A DNA stretch of 64,000 nucleotides from Forficula auricularia (Eukaryota; Arthropoda; Insecta; Dermaptera; Forficulidae), in the NCBI GenBank assembly GCA_024734495.1, contig JALMQS010000030.1, positions 9,046,191 to 9,110,190 on the forward strand. Direction: 5' to 3'. Position 1 is the first letter of the stretch; every line of letters starts with the position of its first letter. Below, piece after piece: positions 34,950 to 46,296 of this stretch. The position numbers and the translations under genes were made by a program. The notes beneath the pieces were generated by a model. That model was not told the DNA's origin. It worked only from the letters and a program-made list of their open reading frames with translations, and ran no database searches.

Positions 34950-35272
34950 GAAAGGGGGGGTGCAAGTTGGGGTGGTGGTGGTGTGGCGGTGGGGGTGGGC
35001 ACGGGTGCATGGTGCGGGGGAGATGGGGGGTTTCAGGGGGTATGGTGGGTGGCGTTCGTGGGTTGGTGGTCCGAGGCGGGTGGGGTGCGGGGGTGGTAGT
35101 GTGGGGGCGGGGGTTGGGCACGGGTGCGTGGTGCGGGGGTAGGGGTGCTGGGTGGATTTCGGGGGCTGTGGTGGGTGGGAGTGGAGTGTGAGGGAGGGGT
35201 TCGTGGGTTGGGGGTCCAGGGGTGTGCCCCCTGGCTAGCAAGAGGGCCGCCGAAGGCGGGCCTTGCAGCTAG
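34950..35272 (+). mobile_element. Second Helitron 3' end with expanded G-rich tract
   Basis: Ends with CAAGAGGGCCGCCGAAGGCG and GGCCTTGCAGCTAG (CTAG at 35269-35272, then T). Preceded by about 270 bp of extremely G-rich, C-poor sequence built from GGGGGTGGG-like and GGGCACGGGTGCRTGGTGCG repeats. Many overlapping frames on both strands arise from low complexity and are not genes. The 5' end is not clear. Confidence 0.65.
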
Positions 35273-35279
35273 TAAACTA

Positions 35280-35725
35280 TAAAATGAACCTATAATAAAA
35301 AAGGGACCCTTTCCATTATTTATCAATTAAAATTTCTACCAGTCCATCTTTCTCCGAAGAGAAAATTTATTCTATAATATTATAAGTACTATTATTACTA
35401 TTAAATAAAATATTAAAAAAATCCTATTCACTGAATATGAATACATTTAGTTATTTTAAACTTGCCTAGAGGCTTTTTTAACACAAATGCACTTTTTTAT
35501 CAAAGAATTGGAGCAAGTTTATATATATTATTTTGTTTATATAAAAATAGAGCTTTTTTGTATTTACCTATTATTTAATTAAAAGTAAATTTCTGTTTGA
35601 TTTAATGAATAAGTTTTAAATTAATCCAATGAACAATTTTATTTTTAAATTTAATATTAGTACCTATAACCATGGAAAAAACATGGGGTTGATTTAAAAT
35701 AAAACAAATATATTGTTTTTTTAAT
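35280..35725. other. No gene recognised
   Basis: AT-rich; downstream flank of the minus-strand exon at 35735. Confidence 0.5.
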
Positions 35726-35730
35726 AGTTT

Positions 35731-35736
35731 TTTATT
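35731..35736 (-). terminator. AATAAA poly(A) signal overlapping the stop codon
   Basis: Minus-strand AATAAA shares bases with the TAA stop of the exon at 35735-36200. Confidence 0.45.
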
Positions 35737-36200
35737 AAATAAATCCAAACCAGGGATTTTTATTAATAGGATTTTCAAATCGACAAATGGGAGAATTAAG
35801 CCATAAATGATTTTCGAAAGTTGGCCATTGGAAATGAGAATAGGCTATTGGAAGGAAATGTTGGCGATTGGATTCTGGAAAAGCATTAAGGAAACTTTTG
35901 GCGAAACCAATGGACGAACGGAGAGATGAAGGGTCGTTGAATTTGTACATAGTTGTAACCAAAGTGGGCCCATTTCGGGGGTAAAAGCAAGTTCGGCCGC
36001 AGGTGTAGCCGTGCTGCTCCAAACGTCCATCCCTGGCTATTTTGTGGTTATAGATATGCACCACTCGAGTATGGGCACTAATCGGATCCGCTGTTCAACG
36101 AAGGTCGATAAATGGTCCATTCATCTTGGAAACCACTCGCAGACCAGACTACCGGAAAAGTCCCGAGCAAAAGAAAAGATACCACCGCCGTCGCCGTCTG
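35735..36200 (-). CDS. Probable secreted-protein exon with a frame break
   Basis: On the minus strand a strong acceptor (TTTCACTTTCTTAG, AG at 36202-36201) opens a frame reading TATAVVSFLLLGTFPVVWSA, a convincing signal peptide lacking only its first residues. It continues GFQDEWTIYRPSLNSGSD to a TAG at 36078-36080. Shifted by one base, the open frame from about 36094 continues for some 120 codons, with GYTCGRTCFYPRNGP and WPTFENHLWLNSPICRFENP, ending NPWFGFI at a TAA (35735-35737). An AATAAA overlaps this stop (35736-35731). The region is clearly GC-richer than its flanks. The break may be a pseudogene lesion, a sequencing indel or a very short intron. The first exon was not found. Plus-strand frames across the same bases are probably shadows. 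No family recognised. Confidence 0.5.
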
Positions 36201-36249
36201 CTAAGAAAGTGAAAGGGAAAGTTTTCTTGAATTCAAAGGGTGATTAATT

Positions 36250-37740
36250 TAATCGCCGACTTAGTCCAATTTTCAATTTAGAACAGATTTATTTCTATTC
36301 AACAGCTTAAATGGATATTATCTACTCGTTTTATTTCTATTTGGATTTTCTTTAGAAAATATATAATCACTTTTTGATATTGTCAAATAAATTCGAAGAA
36401 CTCATTGATTTTTTTAGGCCTAGACATAATAGTCTGTCAAAATGAATGGGAAAAAAAATTATTTCTTAATATTATAATCTAAAATTTTGATTGATGATAT
36501 TTCGTTTGTTTGATTATGTTTGTTTGGTGTTTTATGCTATTTTTTATATTCAAGGTGTGATCTCAACAATTTTTAAAAGAGTTTAATAATATAATGTTGA
36601 ATTAAAGTGTTAACTCAGTTCGTTATCTTATCCAACCCCGTTTCTCGTCTTACCCCCACATCAGTCGGGTAAGATAACGAAAATTGCTTTTTTTAAAAAA
36701 AAAAAAAAGAAATTTTTGGGTTTAAAACTAGAGAAATTCAAATTTTTAAAATATCACTTTAAGCTAGTTCCTAACCTAGGTGCATTTGCCCCATGGGGCT
36801 AAAATAGCTACTTGAACGGGCTAATCAGACTAATTAATATATGGTGAAGGTAGCGGATTCAAATTTTCCGCTACGGTGGAGGGCGAGTCGAGGATAGCTC
36901 ACGGCTTGAGGTTTGTCTAGCATTATATTTTTTTCTCAAATCGAGACAATTTCGAGATTTTATTCGAAATAAAAAAAAAATGAGGAACTTCTATTTAATA
37001 TTACAAAGAGAAAATTATATTCAGCAAAGTATTTATGATTCAAAAAATTAGTCTTTTTGTGAAGTGGTTAACAAAGAAAAGCAAAATTAACTAGTAATGA
37101 TTTGTAATTTCTCTTATCTGAGCTAAACTATTAATATATATCACAAGCATAAACTAAGATAAAAAATTACTCTCCTCTCAGAAGGCCCTAGTATTAAATC
37201 ACGCATACAAATAAATATTTGGTCATTGTACTTTAAAATGACTGAAACCCGGAGAAAAATATTTTTCAACTATGATTTCTGAATTCCGATAGCCTAAGAA
37301 CGGAAAGTCAAAAAGTTCGTTTGTATCAATATATAAGTATATTGATTAGATTTTGAAATATCTCGTTGAAAAGGCAGAATTATTTTTTGAATTATTCTAT
37401 TGAGATTTTAAGAGAATGTTATAGTATAGCCATGAATGAACAATTTATATTTAAGTTTATTAATAATCACTAGGGAAACTCTAGTGTACCGAGTCTTTAA
37501 AAAGTTTTCAATTTTTTATTATTTAATGTGCGGGTGAGCGATCTTTTCATTAGAATCTGATCGATGAAAATAACTACAAAGAGCGCGGATAGAAGGATCT
37601 CTCTTTCTTTAGAGCTAAGGGGTGTTGTAAGGTAGCCAAATACAAGTTCAAACCTGTTTCACACTATTAGAGATTAATTTTTTAATTTCTATTATTCTAG
37701 GAATGGCCTTTTGCGCTCACACCAAAACGATACTCGTTAT
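36250..37740. other. No gene recognised
   Basis: A small inverted pair, TTCGTTATCTTATCC near 36620 and its complement near 36663, is the only structure seen. A moderately GC-rich patch at 36770-36920 has no identifiable product. Confidence 0.45.
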
Positions 37741-37742
37741 AG

Positions 37743-37768
37743 AAAGAGAGAGAGAGAGAGAGAGAGAA
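37743..37768. repeat. (GA)n microsatellite
   Basis: About 13 GA units; it marks the left truncation of the R2 copy that follows. Confidence 0.9.
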
Positions 37769-37789
37769 TATTCTAACTAATTCAACTAA

Positions 37790-38530
37790 ATTTTTGTGGA
37801 CGAGCTAGCTCAAAAACTAGTCTGAATATCGAAACGTAGTTTTGGACCATCTAGATTAAGAGCTGATTAGATTTTGGTGCATATCGACTCAGAATTAAGG
37901 GGGTGGTGGAGGGGGGGGGGGGTTAAAATTAAAAATCTAGGCTATTTGAGCATACTCAACCAAATTTTGTATCCATAATCAGTGGGACTACAGAAGTTTA
38001 AAAATGCAAAAACTAACAGCCCAAAATTGGGGGAGGGGCGTAGGGTCAAAAAATGAAAATCCTAGGTACTTGTACCAAACTCAATCAAATTTTGTATACA
38101 TAATCAGTGGGACTACAGAAGTTTAAAAATGCAAAAACTAACAGCCCAAAATTGGGGAGAGGGGCGTAGGGTCAAAAAATGAAAATCCTAGGTACTTGTA
38201 CCAAACTCAATCAAATTTTGTATACATAATCAGTGGGACCCCAGAAGTCTAAAAATTCAAAAACTAAACGCCCAAATAAGGGGGGGGTCAAAAAATGAAA
38301 ATCTTGGCCATTTATCAAACTCAACCAAATTTTGTATACATAATCAGGGGAACCCCAGAAGTCTAAATATGAAAAAACTAATCCTCCCCTAAGTGATTAT
38401 AAATATTTTTATTAAATATTAAATATAAGTGAAGGGCCAGGTTGTATGGTAAAGTCAAGTGGATGGCCACATCAGAATATGTCAGCTTATTTTACATTAC
38501 CATACAGGGTATGGTCAAGTATTGTAATTA
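37790..38530 (+). mobile_element. R2 repeat, copy a (5'-truncated) with internal units
   Basis: Lacks the ACTTTACCATACAGGG start but contains GACGAGCTAGCTCAAAAACT and GCTGATTAGATTTTGGTGCA. Four 117-125-bp units follow (AATTTTGTATACATAATCAG at about 37962, 38087, 38212, 38329). The end is TGTATGGTAAAGTCAAGTGG and GGCCACATCAG. At about 38497 a new R2 start (CCATACAGGGTATGGTCAAG) follows at once, so R2 can sit in tandem. Confidence 0.7.
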
Positions 38531-38976
38531 TATTTGAATAGTAATCTTACAATCAAATTTCCACAAATCCAAACTGAAAGAACATTGAGGATTTTTAGTA
38601 GAAAAAAAATTGTAAAGAATTAATAATCCTAAAAAAATTTTAGTTTTATTTTCTTATAAATATTTTTTTAACAATGTGAAAATACAAATGGCCAAATTTT
38701 TAAATATAGGAATCTTTAATAGTAAATTTCATTATTCTTGATACTGTCATTGAGCTACAGCATCACACCCAAGATTTGGTAATTATACGTATATAGCACA
38801 CTCAATCACAGAAATTTTGACAAAATAATTAATATTATTTATTAAAAAATGTTTTATGTTTTCGCTTAATTTTTTAATCAAAATAGTTTTAGCCATTTGT
38901 TAAATATTTCAAAAACAAAAAAAAAAACTAAGCAAAATATACAATTATTCACACACACACATACACACACACACAC

Positions 38977-39012
<36 letters not shown>

Positions 39013-39195
39013 GGATACAATAGTTCATCAAACTTTGTACGATTAAGCATAAAAGGTGACAGGTATTATATTCTTATCAAAAATAAAAATTTATTATCAT
39101 TATTAAAATGGTTTCACTCGTGTTATTCGAGTAATTTAACATGAGAATTAACTTACAATAAAAATACAAATTTTTTTATAAATATCATTTTTATT
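38530..39195. other. AT-rich spacer with (CA)n/(TA)n microsatellite
   Basis: CA repeats at about 38949-38977 and TA repeats at about 38984-39008. No gene. Confidence 0.7.
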
Positions 39196-39197
39196 AA

Positions 39198-39808
39198 AAT
39201 AAGCTGACGTGTTCTGGTGTGGCCATCCACTTGACTTTACCATAACAACCTGGCCCCTCACTTATATTTAATATTTAATAAAATTATTTATAATCATGTA
39301 GGGGATGGGGTTAGTTTTTGTATTTTTAGACTCCTGGGGGCGCACTGATTATGTATACAATTGAGTTTGCTCAAATGGCCTAGATTTTGAATTTTTAACC
39401 CCCTCCCCCTCCACCCTCCTTAATTTTGGGTCGATATGCACTAAAATCTAATCAGCTCTTAATCTCAATGGACCAAAACTACGTGTGAAATTTGGTTTTG
39501 ATACTCACACTAGTTTTTTGAGCTTAGCTCGTCCACATTATTTGGAAACACAGACTAACAACCAGACAACCAGACAGACAGACTAACTAACAAACATTTT
39601 GACAAAACAATTATTATCTCGAAAAATATAATTTTTTCGATGTTCACTTATTAGGAATTTTTTGTAGAGCGAAATGCCATGGTTTCGCTCACTTTTTTTA
39701 ATCAAAATAGTTTCAGCCGTTTTTGAGATATTTTGAAAAAATGAAGAAAAAAAACACTTTTTTCATGCACGATTACAATACTTGACCATACTCTGTATGG
39801 TAAAGTAA
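39198..39808 (-). mobile_element. R2 repeat, copy b, both ends present
   Basis: On the minus strand it starts ACTTTACCATACAGAGTATGG and ends TTATGGTAAAGTCAAGTGGA, then GGCCACACCAGAACACGTCA. ACTTTACCATA and its complement form short subterminal inverted repeats, and CCATAC/GTATGG makes a hairpin at the start. Only one internal unit is present, so this is the shortest complete copy. No ORF. Confidence 0.7.
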
Positions 39809-39809
39809 A

Positions 39810-40220
39810 AGATTAATAAGATCAAAAAATGATATTTACCCCCAGGATAAAGACAAAATGGGGTTTATTCAAATTATAGAGAAAAACGTTGAGTATATAA
39901 TAAAATAAAAAAATCTACATTCTTCAATTTAATTTTTAAGATGTAATAAAAAGATTTGAGTATATTTTTAATTCTTGAATTAAAACTTTTCTCATTTTGG
40001 GTTCCAAATACTCTAAATAAGAAAACTTTTTATTTAAAAATAAAAATTATTATTAGACTACTTTACATAAAATAGTCATTCATAAAGATTGGAAAAATCA
40101 TCAAATTTGTCGATAATATGTCTGTTCATTCAAACCAGTATCTTCAGCGAGAATATGCTAGCGCTTCGCTAAGACTATTTTAAATCTATATTACTGTTAA
40201 ATTTGAAAGTTTATATTAGG
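39810..40220. other. No gene recognised
   Basis: AT-rich; nothing identified. Confidence 0.5.
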
Positions 40221-40261
40221 AAAATAAGGACAGGTTTTCATTAAGGACTTTTTATTTATCC

Positions 40262-40302
40262 ACCAACGTTTCGTCGACTTTGCCGACTTCTTCAGGGCTT
40301 CA
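40262..40302 (-). ncRNA. Hammerhead-like motif
   Basis: Minus strand CUGAAGA (40296 to 40290), perfect stem II GUCG/CGAC around GCAAAGU, GAAAC (40273 to 40269), then GUUGG. One unpaired A precedes stem II. Similarity to 63770-63920 extends over about 130 bp, so both belong to one repeat. Confidence 0.45.
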
Positions 40303-40380
40303 AATAGTCACACATTCGTCTAAATTTTCTTATTATCTTCGTTACCAGTGAAGACCATCAGAACACAAATTTCATTCATT

Positions 40381-40605
40381 TCATTCATCCTCCCCCGAGG
40401 CCTTTCCTGGTTTTAACCTCTTAATACCTAATGTTATATCCGATTCCAAAATGACTAAATCCTCCATCTGACTATCACTAGAACCTCCATCAACTAACTC
40501 ACCCTCCTCTAGAGCTACAAAAACGGACGAATACTGTCTATTTAATAAATTTGCCTTCAACACATTATCCTCAACCAATTCACCAAAAAAAATACAGTTT
40601 CACTT
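40381..40605 (-). pseudogene. LINE reverse transcriptase N-terminal fragment
   Basis: Minus-strand frame with LLNRQYSSVFVALEEGE, then an acidic stretch and ITLGIKRLKPGKASGEDE. The NRQYSSVF and LKPGKASG..D blocks open the RT domain of jockey/CR1-type LINEs. Only this piece remains; a hammerhead-like repeat abuts its 3' side. Confidence 0.65.
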
Positions 40606-40956
40606 TCTATTGAGGAAGCATCGTTGAAACAACGGTTCTTTATTTTTTGTTTTTGAAATCAAATCCAATTCCAGGAACAGCCCAATTTATCATTATACAA
40701 TTTTAGCCTAAATAACCCCTCATTATTTGCTAATAATATTGTGAGACATTTTGATTTTCTAATTAGTATTTTAATTAATTTTCAATTAATTGACAAGCTC
40801 AAAGGAATAATAATCTCAAAGTCAACAATATAATTATGAAATGCTATAAATAATTTCAATTAATAGAGTAAATTGAAATTATTATTAAACTCAAGACAAA
40901 TAAAATAATTTTTATAAAAAAAATAAAAACCGACTTCAAAAAAGTTAAATACTATA

Positions 40957-41669
40957 TTGAAGGAAGAGACTCGAGTTCGGATTTTGATATCAAAGTTAAG
41001 TAACACCGTATTTAAACGTTATTCAGATATTATTTTACCACATAAGCCCTCAGATTTTTCTTTTGATGAAACCATAAAAAAGTTAACTAAACATTTTGGT
41101 CGATCAATATCAACGTTTCAAAAGAGATATAATTGTTTAAAAACAAAAAAAATCCAAGAGATTCTTTCACATCATATGGAGCAACTGTCAATGCTAATTG
41201 TGAAAAATTCGGTTTTAAAAATATCTCAGTAGACCAATTCAAGTGCCTTATTTTTGTTTGCGGCTTGCAGGCTCCTGGAGAAGCTGAAATCCGTACTCAT
41301 CTTTTAGCAAAAATGGATTCACACCCAGAAATGACGATTGAGACGATTATTGAAGAATGCCAGAGACTTGAAAATGTTAAACATGATTCAAATTTAATAG
41401 AATTTAGAGCAAAGGGTGAAAAAAATGAAGTATATGGCGTACTCTCAAGAAACAACCGACGAGAAATAAATCAAGGGTCAAAGTCAGAACTTTATAAAAA
41501 TACGAATACTAAATCGAATTTTCCATCTTACCTTTACTGGTTATGTGGCCAAATGCATTATGTCCGGTTTTGCCCGTACTCCCAGCATAAATGCAGAACG
41601 TGTAATGGAATGGGGCATAAAGAAGAATTTTGTCCCCGATACAAGCGATATACGCCATTTAAAAAATAA
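40957..41669 (+). pseudogene. gag, broken
   Basis: Two overlapping frames carry a Ty3-type capsid region; the shift lies in an A-rich run near 41135. The C-terminal part has two knuckle-like motifs of the CX2CX3HX4C and CX2CX4HX4C spacing. In the first, the leading Cys is replaced by Tyr (YWLCGQMHYVRFC); the second (CRTCNGMGHKEEFC) is intact. The N-terminal part is absent. Confidence 0.8.
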
Positions 41670-41707
41670 TTGTATAGGTACTGAGCCAGCTGAAGAAGTC
41701 TACAAAA

Positions 41708-42253
41708 GTGAAGATAATACGCTCACTCAACTTAATATGGTCTTTTCGTTACAGGACTCCCTCACCATTTCTAAGTAAGCGCAAATTTATAACTATATTA
41801 ATTAATAACAAACCAATCAAATTTCAAATTGATACGGCATCAGATATCTCGTTAATATCGATAAAAAATTGGAAATATTTAGACAGATCGCAGTATAATA
41901 AAACTTCACATATCGCAAAATCAGCTTCAGGAGAAACTATAGATTTCCTTGGGAACTTTCTATGTACCTTTACGTTTGAAAACAAAAAGGTCAATGGTCA
42001 ATTATTCATTATAAGGAATAATGATATAAATATTTTAGGAATCGATATGATAGATTTATTAGGATTTTGGGATGGTCCAATTAATCAAATTTGTGATGGT
42101 TCTTTAAATCAGAGCTATTCTATCAATATTAATAATACAGAATCAATTATTAAAGAGCTTCAAGAAAAATATTCACAAGTCTTTGAACCTGGTTTGGGTT
42201 GTTGTACAAAGGTTAAAGCTCAATTATATCTACAGACGGGAGACCGTTTTTAA
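41708..42253 (+). pseudogene. Aspartic protease region
   Basis: The frame holds the retropepsin active site as IDTASDISLIS and the flap-following ILGIDMID motif. DTAS replaces the usual DTG/DSG triad. Joined to gag and RT only through frame breaks. Confidence 0.75.
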
Positions 42254-43439
42254 ACCCAAACGTCCGGTGCCTTATGCAGCTATAGAAACTGTAGATAAAG
42301 AAATCAATCGGTTAGTAGATCTTAATGTAATTTCACCGATTACTTATTCTGAATGGGCCGCCCCAATAGTAGTAATCAGAAAAGTTGATGGTTCTTTACG
42401 AATTTGTGCAGATTTTTCGACAGGGTTAAACGATTGCTTACAATTACATCAACATCCAATGCCCTTACCTGAAGATATATTTTCTACATTAATTGGTGGA
42501 TGTATTTTTTCAAAGTTAGATCTGGCAGAAGCATATCTTCAGGTAGAAGTGGCTGAGGAATCAAGGAAATTTTTAACTATTAACACACATCGCGGTTTAT
42601 TTCAATATAATAGACTGCCCTTTGGCATTAAATCAGCTCCGGGAATTTTTCAAAAGATTAAGGACACAATGATTACCGGAATCGATGGCGTAGTAGCCTA
42701 TTTAGACGATTTATTAATAGTCAGCAAAAATGTTCAAGACCATACAATTACTTTAAATAAAATTTTGTCAAGGATTCAAGAATATGGGTTTAAAATAAAA
42801 TTTAGAAAATGCGAATTTTTCTTAACATCCGTCAAATACTTAGGCTCGATAGTGGATAAATTTGGACGGAGGCCAGATCCTGATTCAATCAAACCAATTT
42901 TAGAAATGCTAGTACCTGATCGCGAAAAGTCATTAAGATCATTTTTAGGTATGGTAAATTATTATGCGACCTATGTAGGGGAATTACAGACATATAGAGA
43001 ACCCCTAGATAGACTATTGAGAAAGGATACAAAATGGAATTGGTCTAAGGAGTGTCAAGAAGCAGTAGAGAATATAAAGAAAATTTTGTCTTCAAACTTA
43101 TTGGTCACACATTATAATCCAAATTTAGAATTAGTAGTAGCCGCTGATGCATCAAACACTGGGTTAGGGGCAGTTATTAGCCACATATTTCCTGACGGTA
43201 GTGAAAAGGCTATAGCTCACGCATCAAGAACACTTACGCCTGCCGAAAGGAATTATAGTCAGATTGAACGTGAAGCTTCTGCGCTTATTTTTGCGTTAAA
43301 AAAATTTCATCGTTATCTTTATGGAAGACATTTTAAATTACGAACAGATCATAAACCTTTAGTTTCGATTTTCGGTTCAAAAAAGGAATACCTGTATACA
43401 CTGCTCAAAGACTTCAAAGATGGGCCACCATCATGTTGA
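42183..43439 (+). pseudogene. Reverse transcriptase and RNase H
   Basis: RT motifs in order: VDGSLRICADFS, FSKLDLAEAYLQ, LPFGIKSAPG and the catalytic YLDD near residue 174. The RNase H part follows with the AADASNTGLGAV Asp and an E in IEREASALIFA. The frame ends early near 43390 where one base is lost, so the last RNase H residues lie in the next frame. Confidence 0.9.
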
Positions 43440-44521
43440 ATTATGATTTTAATATCGAATACATACCCTCTAATGATTTTGGACAGGCTGATGCCCTTTC
43501 ACGATTGATAAGTAACCACAAAAGTGGAAAGGAAGAAGAAACGTTAATCGCAAGTGTCGAGATGGAAAAAGAAGTTAATGCCATTTTAATAAATATTTTG
43601 GAATCACTACCAATAACGAAGGAGCAAATTTTAAAGTTAACATCTCAAAATGTGGACCTACAAAAAGTTATAAAATTTATTCAAACCGGTTGGCCTAAAA
43701 ATGTGAATGATCCTGTCATGAAAGAATTTTGGAAAAGACGTGATGCTTTGTCTATTATAGGTGATTGTATATTTTTCCACGATCGTATTGTTATTCCCCA
43801 AGAGTTATACAGAGGTGTTTTAAAAGAATTACATTCATCTCACCCGGGTATGGTGAGAATGAAAGCTCTCGCCCGGAGTTTTGTATATTGGCCAGGGTTG
43901 GAAAAAGATATTGAAACATTCATAAGAGAATGCGATGATTGTGCGGGGGCTGCTAAGCTACCAAGCAAAGAACAACTATATTCGTGGCCAATACCTCGCA
44001 AACCATGGACACGGTTACATCTGGATTTCGCTGGACCGATAGATGGCTTATATTTCTTAGTAATAGTAGATGCTACTTCCAAATGGCCTGAAATTTATAT
44101 AATGGACAAAATAACCAGTAAAAGAACTATTGATAAACTTGAAACTCTATTCGCACAATTCGGAATCCCAGAAATGATTGTTTCTGATAATGGACCCCAG
44201 TTCACTTCATATGAATTTTCAGATTTTTGTAAATCCAACGGCATTCTTCACTTAAAATCTCCACCTTATTATCCTCAATGTAATGGCCAAGCAGAACGTT
44301 ATGTAGACACTTTCAAAAGGACTCTTAACAAATTACGAAGAAATGGAAAGACAATAAAAGAAAATGTAATAACATTTTTGACGACATATAGAATTACCCC
44401 TAATCAAAATTTACCACAAATTGATATCGGAAAAACACATTTATCCCCGGCAGAAGTACTTCTAGGACGTCCTATTAGAACTCGACTAGACCTTATGAAA
44501 GAAGAAAAAAAACACTCCTAA
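43433..44521 (+). pseudogene. Integrase
   Basis: Starts with the RNase H tail (DFGQADALSRL), then an HHCC zinc-binding domain (ELHSSHPG ... CDDC) and a DDE core: LDFAGP, VSDNGPQF and GQAERYV. The frame is cut in an A run near 44510. Confidence 0.9.
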
Positions 44522-44963
44522 TTTTGAAGTAGTTGAAGAAGATAATATGCCACCAAAATTTAAAATCGGAGACTTGGTATGGGTCCATATGTATAACAGT
44601 CAAAGGGCATGGATTCCCGGTATTATTATAGGACAGAGCGGGAATGTCATATTTGAAGTTTCAGCAGAGCAGAGCACAGTAGTTAGACATGCCAACCAGT
44701 TGAGACGTCGGTATAAAAACTATTAGGTGTATAAGGTGAAAACAAATAGAAACTTGTTTGATTCTTTTGATTCGTTTGAGCCGCCCAATCAGTCGAGTCA
44801 GATAGACGATCGAAATATCAGCAATGAAGAGGGAAGAAACAACAATCAATTGAATGAGCAAGAAGAAGGTACTCCAGTTGAAAATCAACCAAGAAGATCC
44901 ACAAGGATTATAAAACCAAGATTGAAATTTGAAATAGATCCAAGAAAAAAATCATATTCTTGA
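44522..44963 (+). pseudogene. Integrase C-terminal region and tail
   Basis: In a shifted frame: FKIGDLVWVHMYNS, then VRHANQLRRRY, typical of the end of this integrase family. A TAG at 44724-44726 is followed in the same frame by an acidic, Asn-rich tail ending RRSTRIIKPRLKF. Confidence 0.75.
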
Positions 44964-44972
44964 AGGGGGAGG

Positions 44973-45125
44973 TGTTAAGTCAATGATGGAATCTGATGGC
45001 GGTAACCATGGAGACGCTTGATGTTTATTTATTATTATTGTTTTGCTTTGGTGTCTCGCAAATAAAGGTTTTGTTTACATTTACGCCTAGTCCTTTTATT
45101 TAACTATTCGAATAAGAACATAACA
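44973..45125 (+). repeat. 3' LTR of the Ty3-type element, 153 bp
   Basis: Bounded by TGTTA and TAACA, preceded by the purine tract TGAAGGGGGAGG, and containing AATAAA at 45061-45066. No second copy occurs in the window. Confidence 0.85.
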
Positions 45126-45129
45126 GTTA

Positions 45130-45215
45130 TTACTTTATTTTTTTTTAATGAGATCGAATGCAAGAAGATGCAGCCCCTATGAATTTCGAAAGACCCTTGA
45201 ATTACCGAAGAGAAT
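45130..45215 (-). mobile_element. Jockey-like LINE 3' UTR remnant
   Basis: Minus-strand match to the 3' UTR at 17120-17206, with poly(A) at the low-coordinate side. It lies directly next to the Ty3 LTR. Confidence 0.6.
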
Positions 45216-45219
45216 GATA

Positions 45220-45835
45220 AATTTTAATTTAATCAATTACTGTTCAATTATCTAAGTAATGGCATGTGAAGCTAATTTTGGAGTAATGGTATAGGTACGT
45301 TATTCGAGAGAATATGCAGTTGACAAATGGCGGAAATAATTACCATACTGAATTATATAAGTCGAACAATTGTTTTGAGTAGGTCAGGCAGAAACCTAAA
45401 AGGCAATTCATTTGGAATGGATTTCCTGCATAAAGAGCCAGAGGGAGAGGGAACTAGGCGAAAATGACCATTGCTGATTTGTATATAATTGAGGAAGATA
45501 GTGAAAGAAGCCTAAGAAAAGCTAATAAAATTCCAAATGAAATTATGGCAGTCAATTTTTAATTAAAAAATAAAACATATGACTGGTGTCTGCTCCACGT
45601 CTTTAGCTTGCAACCTTCCTTTCTTTGAAAATATTTAATTTTATCCTTTCAACTAAGTCTTATTATATTGTTTAAATCGAGATAAAAAAACCTACTTATC
45701 TCAAAACTTGTGATACTTATTAAACATAGTTATTAAAAATCGTTTTTTAAAATAATTTGTTAGGATCGTTGCTAGACTTTATCCATAGTCGTTTGAAATA
45801 TTACTATAATATGTTTTATTCCTTTATTATTAATC
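45220..45835. other. No gene recognised
   Basis: A patch at 45390-45500 is purine-rich and less AT-rich but has no recognisable frame. Confidence 0.4.
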
Positions 45836-45839
45836 AGAT

Positions 45840-46210
45840 ATCACTGGCTATGTTAACTTGAAATCAAAAATAGGCATTGATTCTTATTTAATACACAGGG
45901 AATAATAATTCTACAATGAATTTTTGACGTTTCGATTATTATTGGTAACTAATTTTTGATTTTAAGTTAATTCCTTCATGTCTTCAGAAATAAGAATAAT
46001 CATAACGTGTCATAAATACAATGTACCATAGTATGGTTATTCCTCAAGCATTAGATGATAATCGATGGATATTTTTGATTTTAAATCGATACCTCCATGT
46101 CTTAAGCAAATGTAATTGGAGCGGTAACAACGCAGTTGCTATGGTTATTTATAAAATTTCTTCCCAAATCTAACATTTTACAGAGAGAAGCCCATCCATT
46201 CTTACGAAGG
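45840..46210 (-). mobile_element. R1 distal end, inverted, with ~2.5 tandem units
   Basis: Units read on the minus strand match the array at 2150-2885. The segment 46120-46205 is the inverted match of the R1 body at 2150-2225. It abuts the truncated Penelope-like ORF. Confidence 0.65.
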
Positions 46211-46296
46211 CAATGTGAAATATACCGTCAAACGAAACAAAACAGTTAGTAGACAAAATTATTTTCAGGTCAGTTGGCCTAAACAACCTGGAAAAA

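Larger units (their letters stand above)
40957..45125 (+). mobile_element. Ty3-type LTR retrotransposon (K02A2.6-like), 5'-truncated and dead
   Basis: Order gag, protease, RT, RNase H, integrase, then a polypurine tract (44961-44972) and one 3' LTR. The 5' LTR, primer-binding site and start of gag are missing; the left junction falls next to an ACCGACTTCAAAAAA repeat end at 40930. At least five frame breaks (about 41135, 41665, 41755, 42240, 43385, 44510) and one in-frame stop (44724) split the coding region. There is no envelope-like frame. The zinc-knuckle spacing and the integrase C-terminal region place it near K02A2.6-type Ty3 elements; this is from family knowledge. Confidence 0.9.

Noticed and set aside
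34909..35326. Several overlapping Gly/Trp-rich and Pro/Thr-rich frames on both strands
   Set aside because: They come from the G-rich low-complexity tract of a Helitron; no codon structure or splice context.
36011..36247. 78-codon plus-strand frame with Lys/Pro-rich end
   Set aside because: The minus strand explains the same bases better: splice acceptor, signal peptide, stop and AATAAA. Kept as a minor alternative only.
43840..44082. 80-codon minus frame
   Set aside because: Antisense of the Ty3 integrase.
40957..45125. Endogenous retrovirus
   Set aside because: Ty3-type gag-pol order with no envelope-like frame; best read as an LTR retrotransposon.
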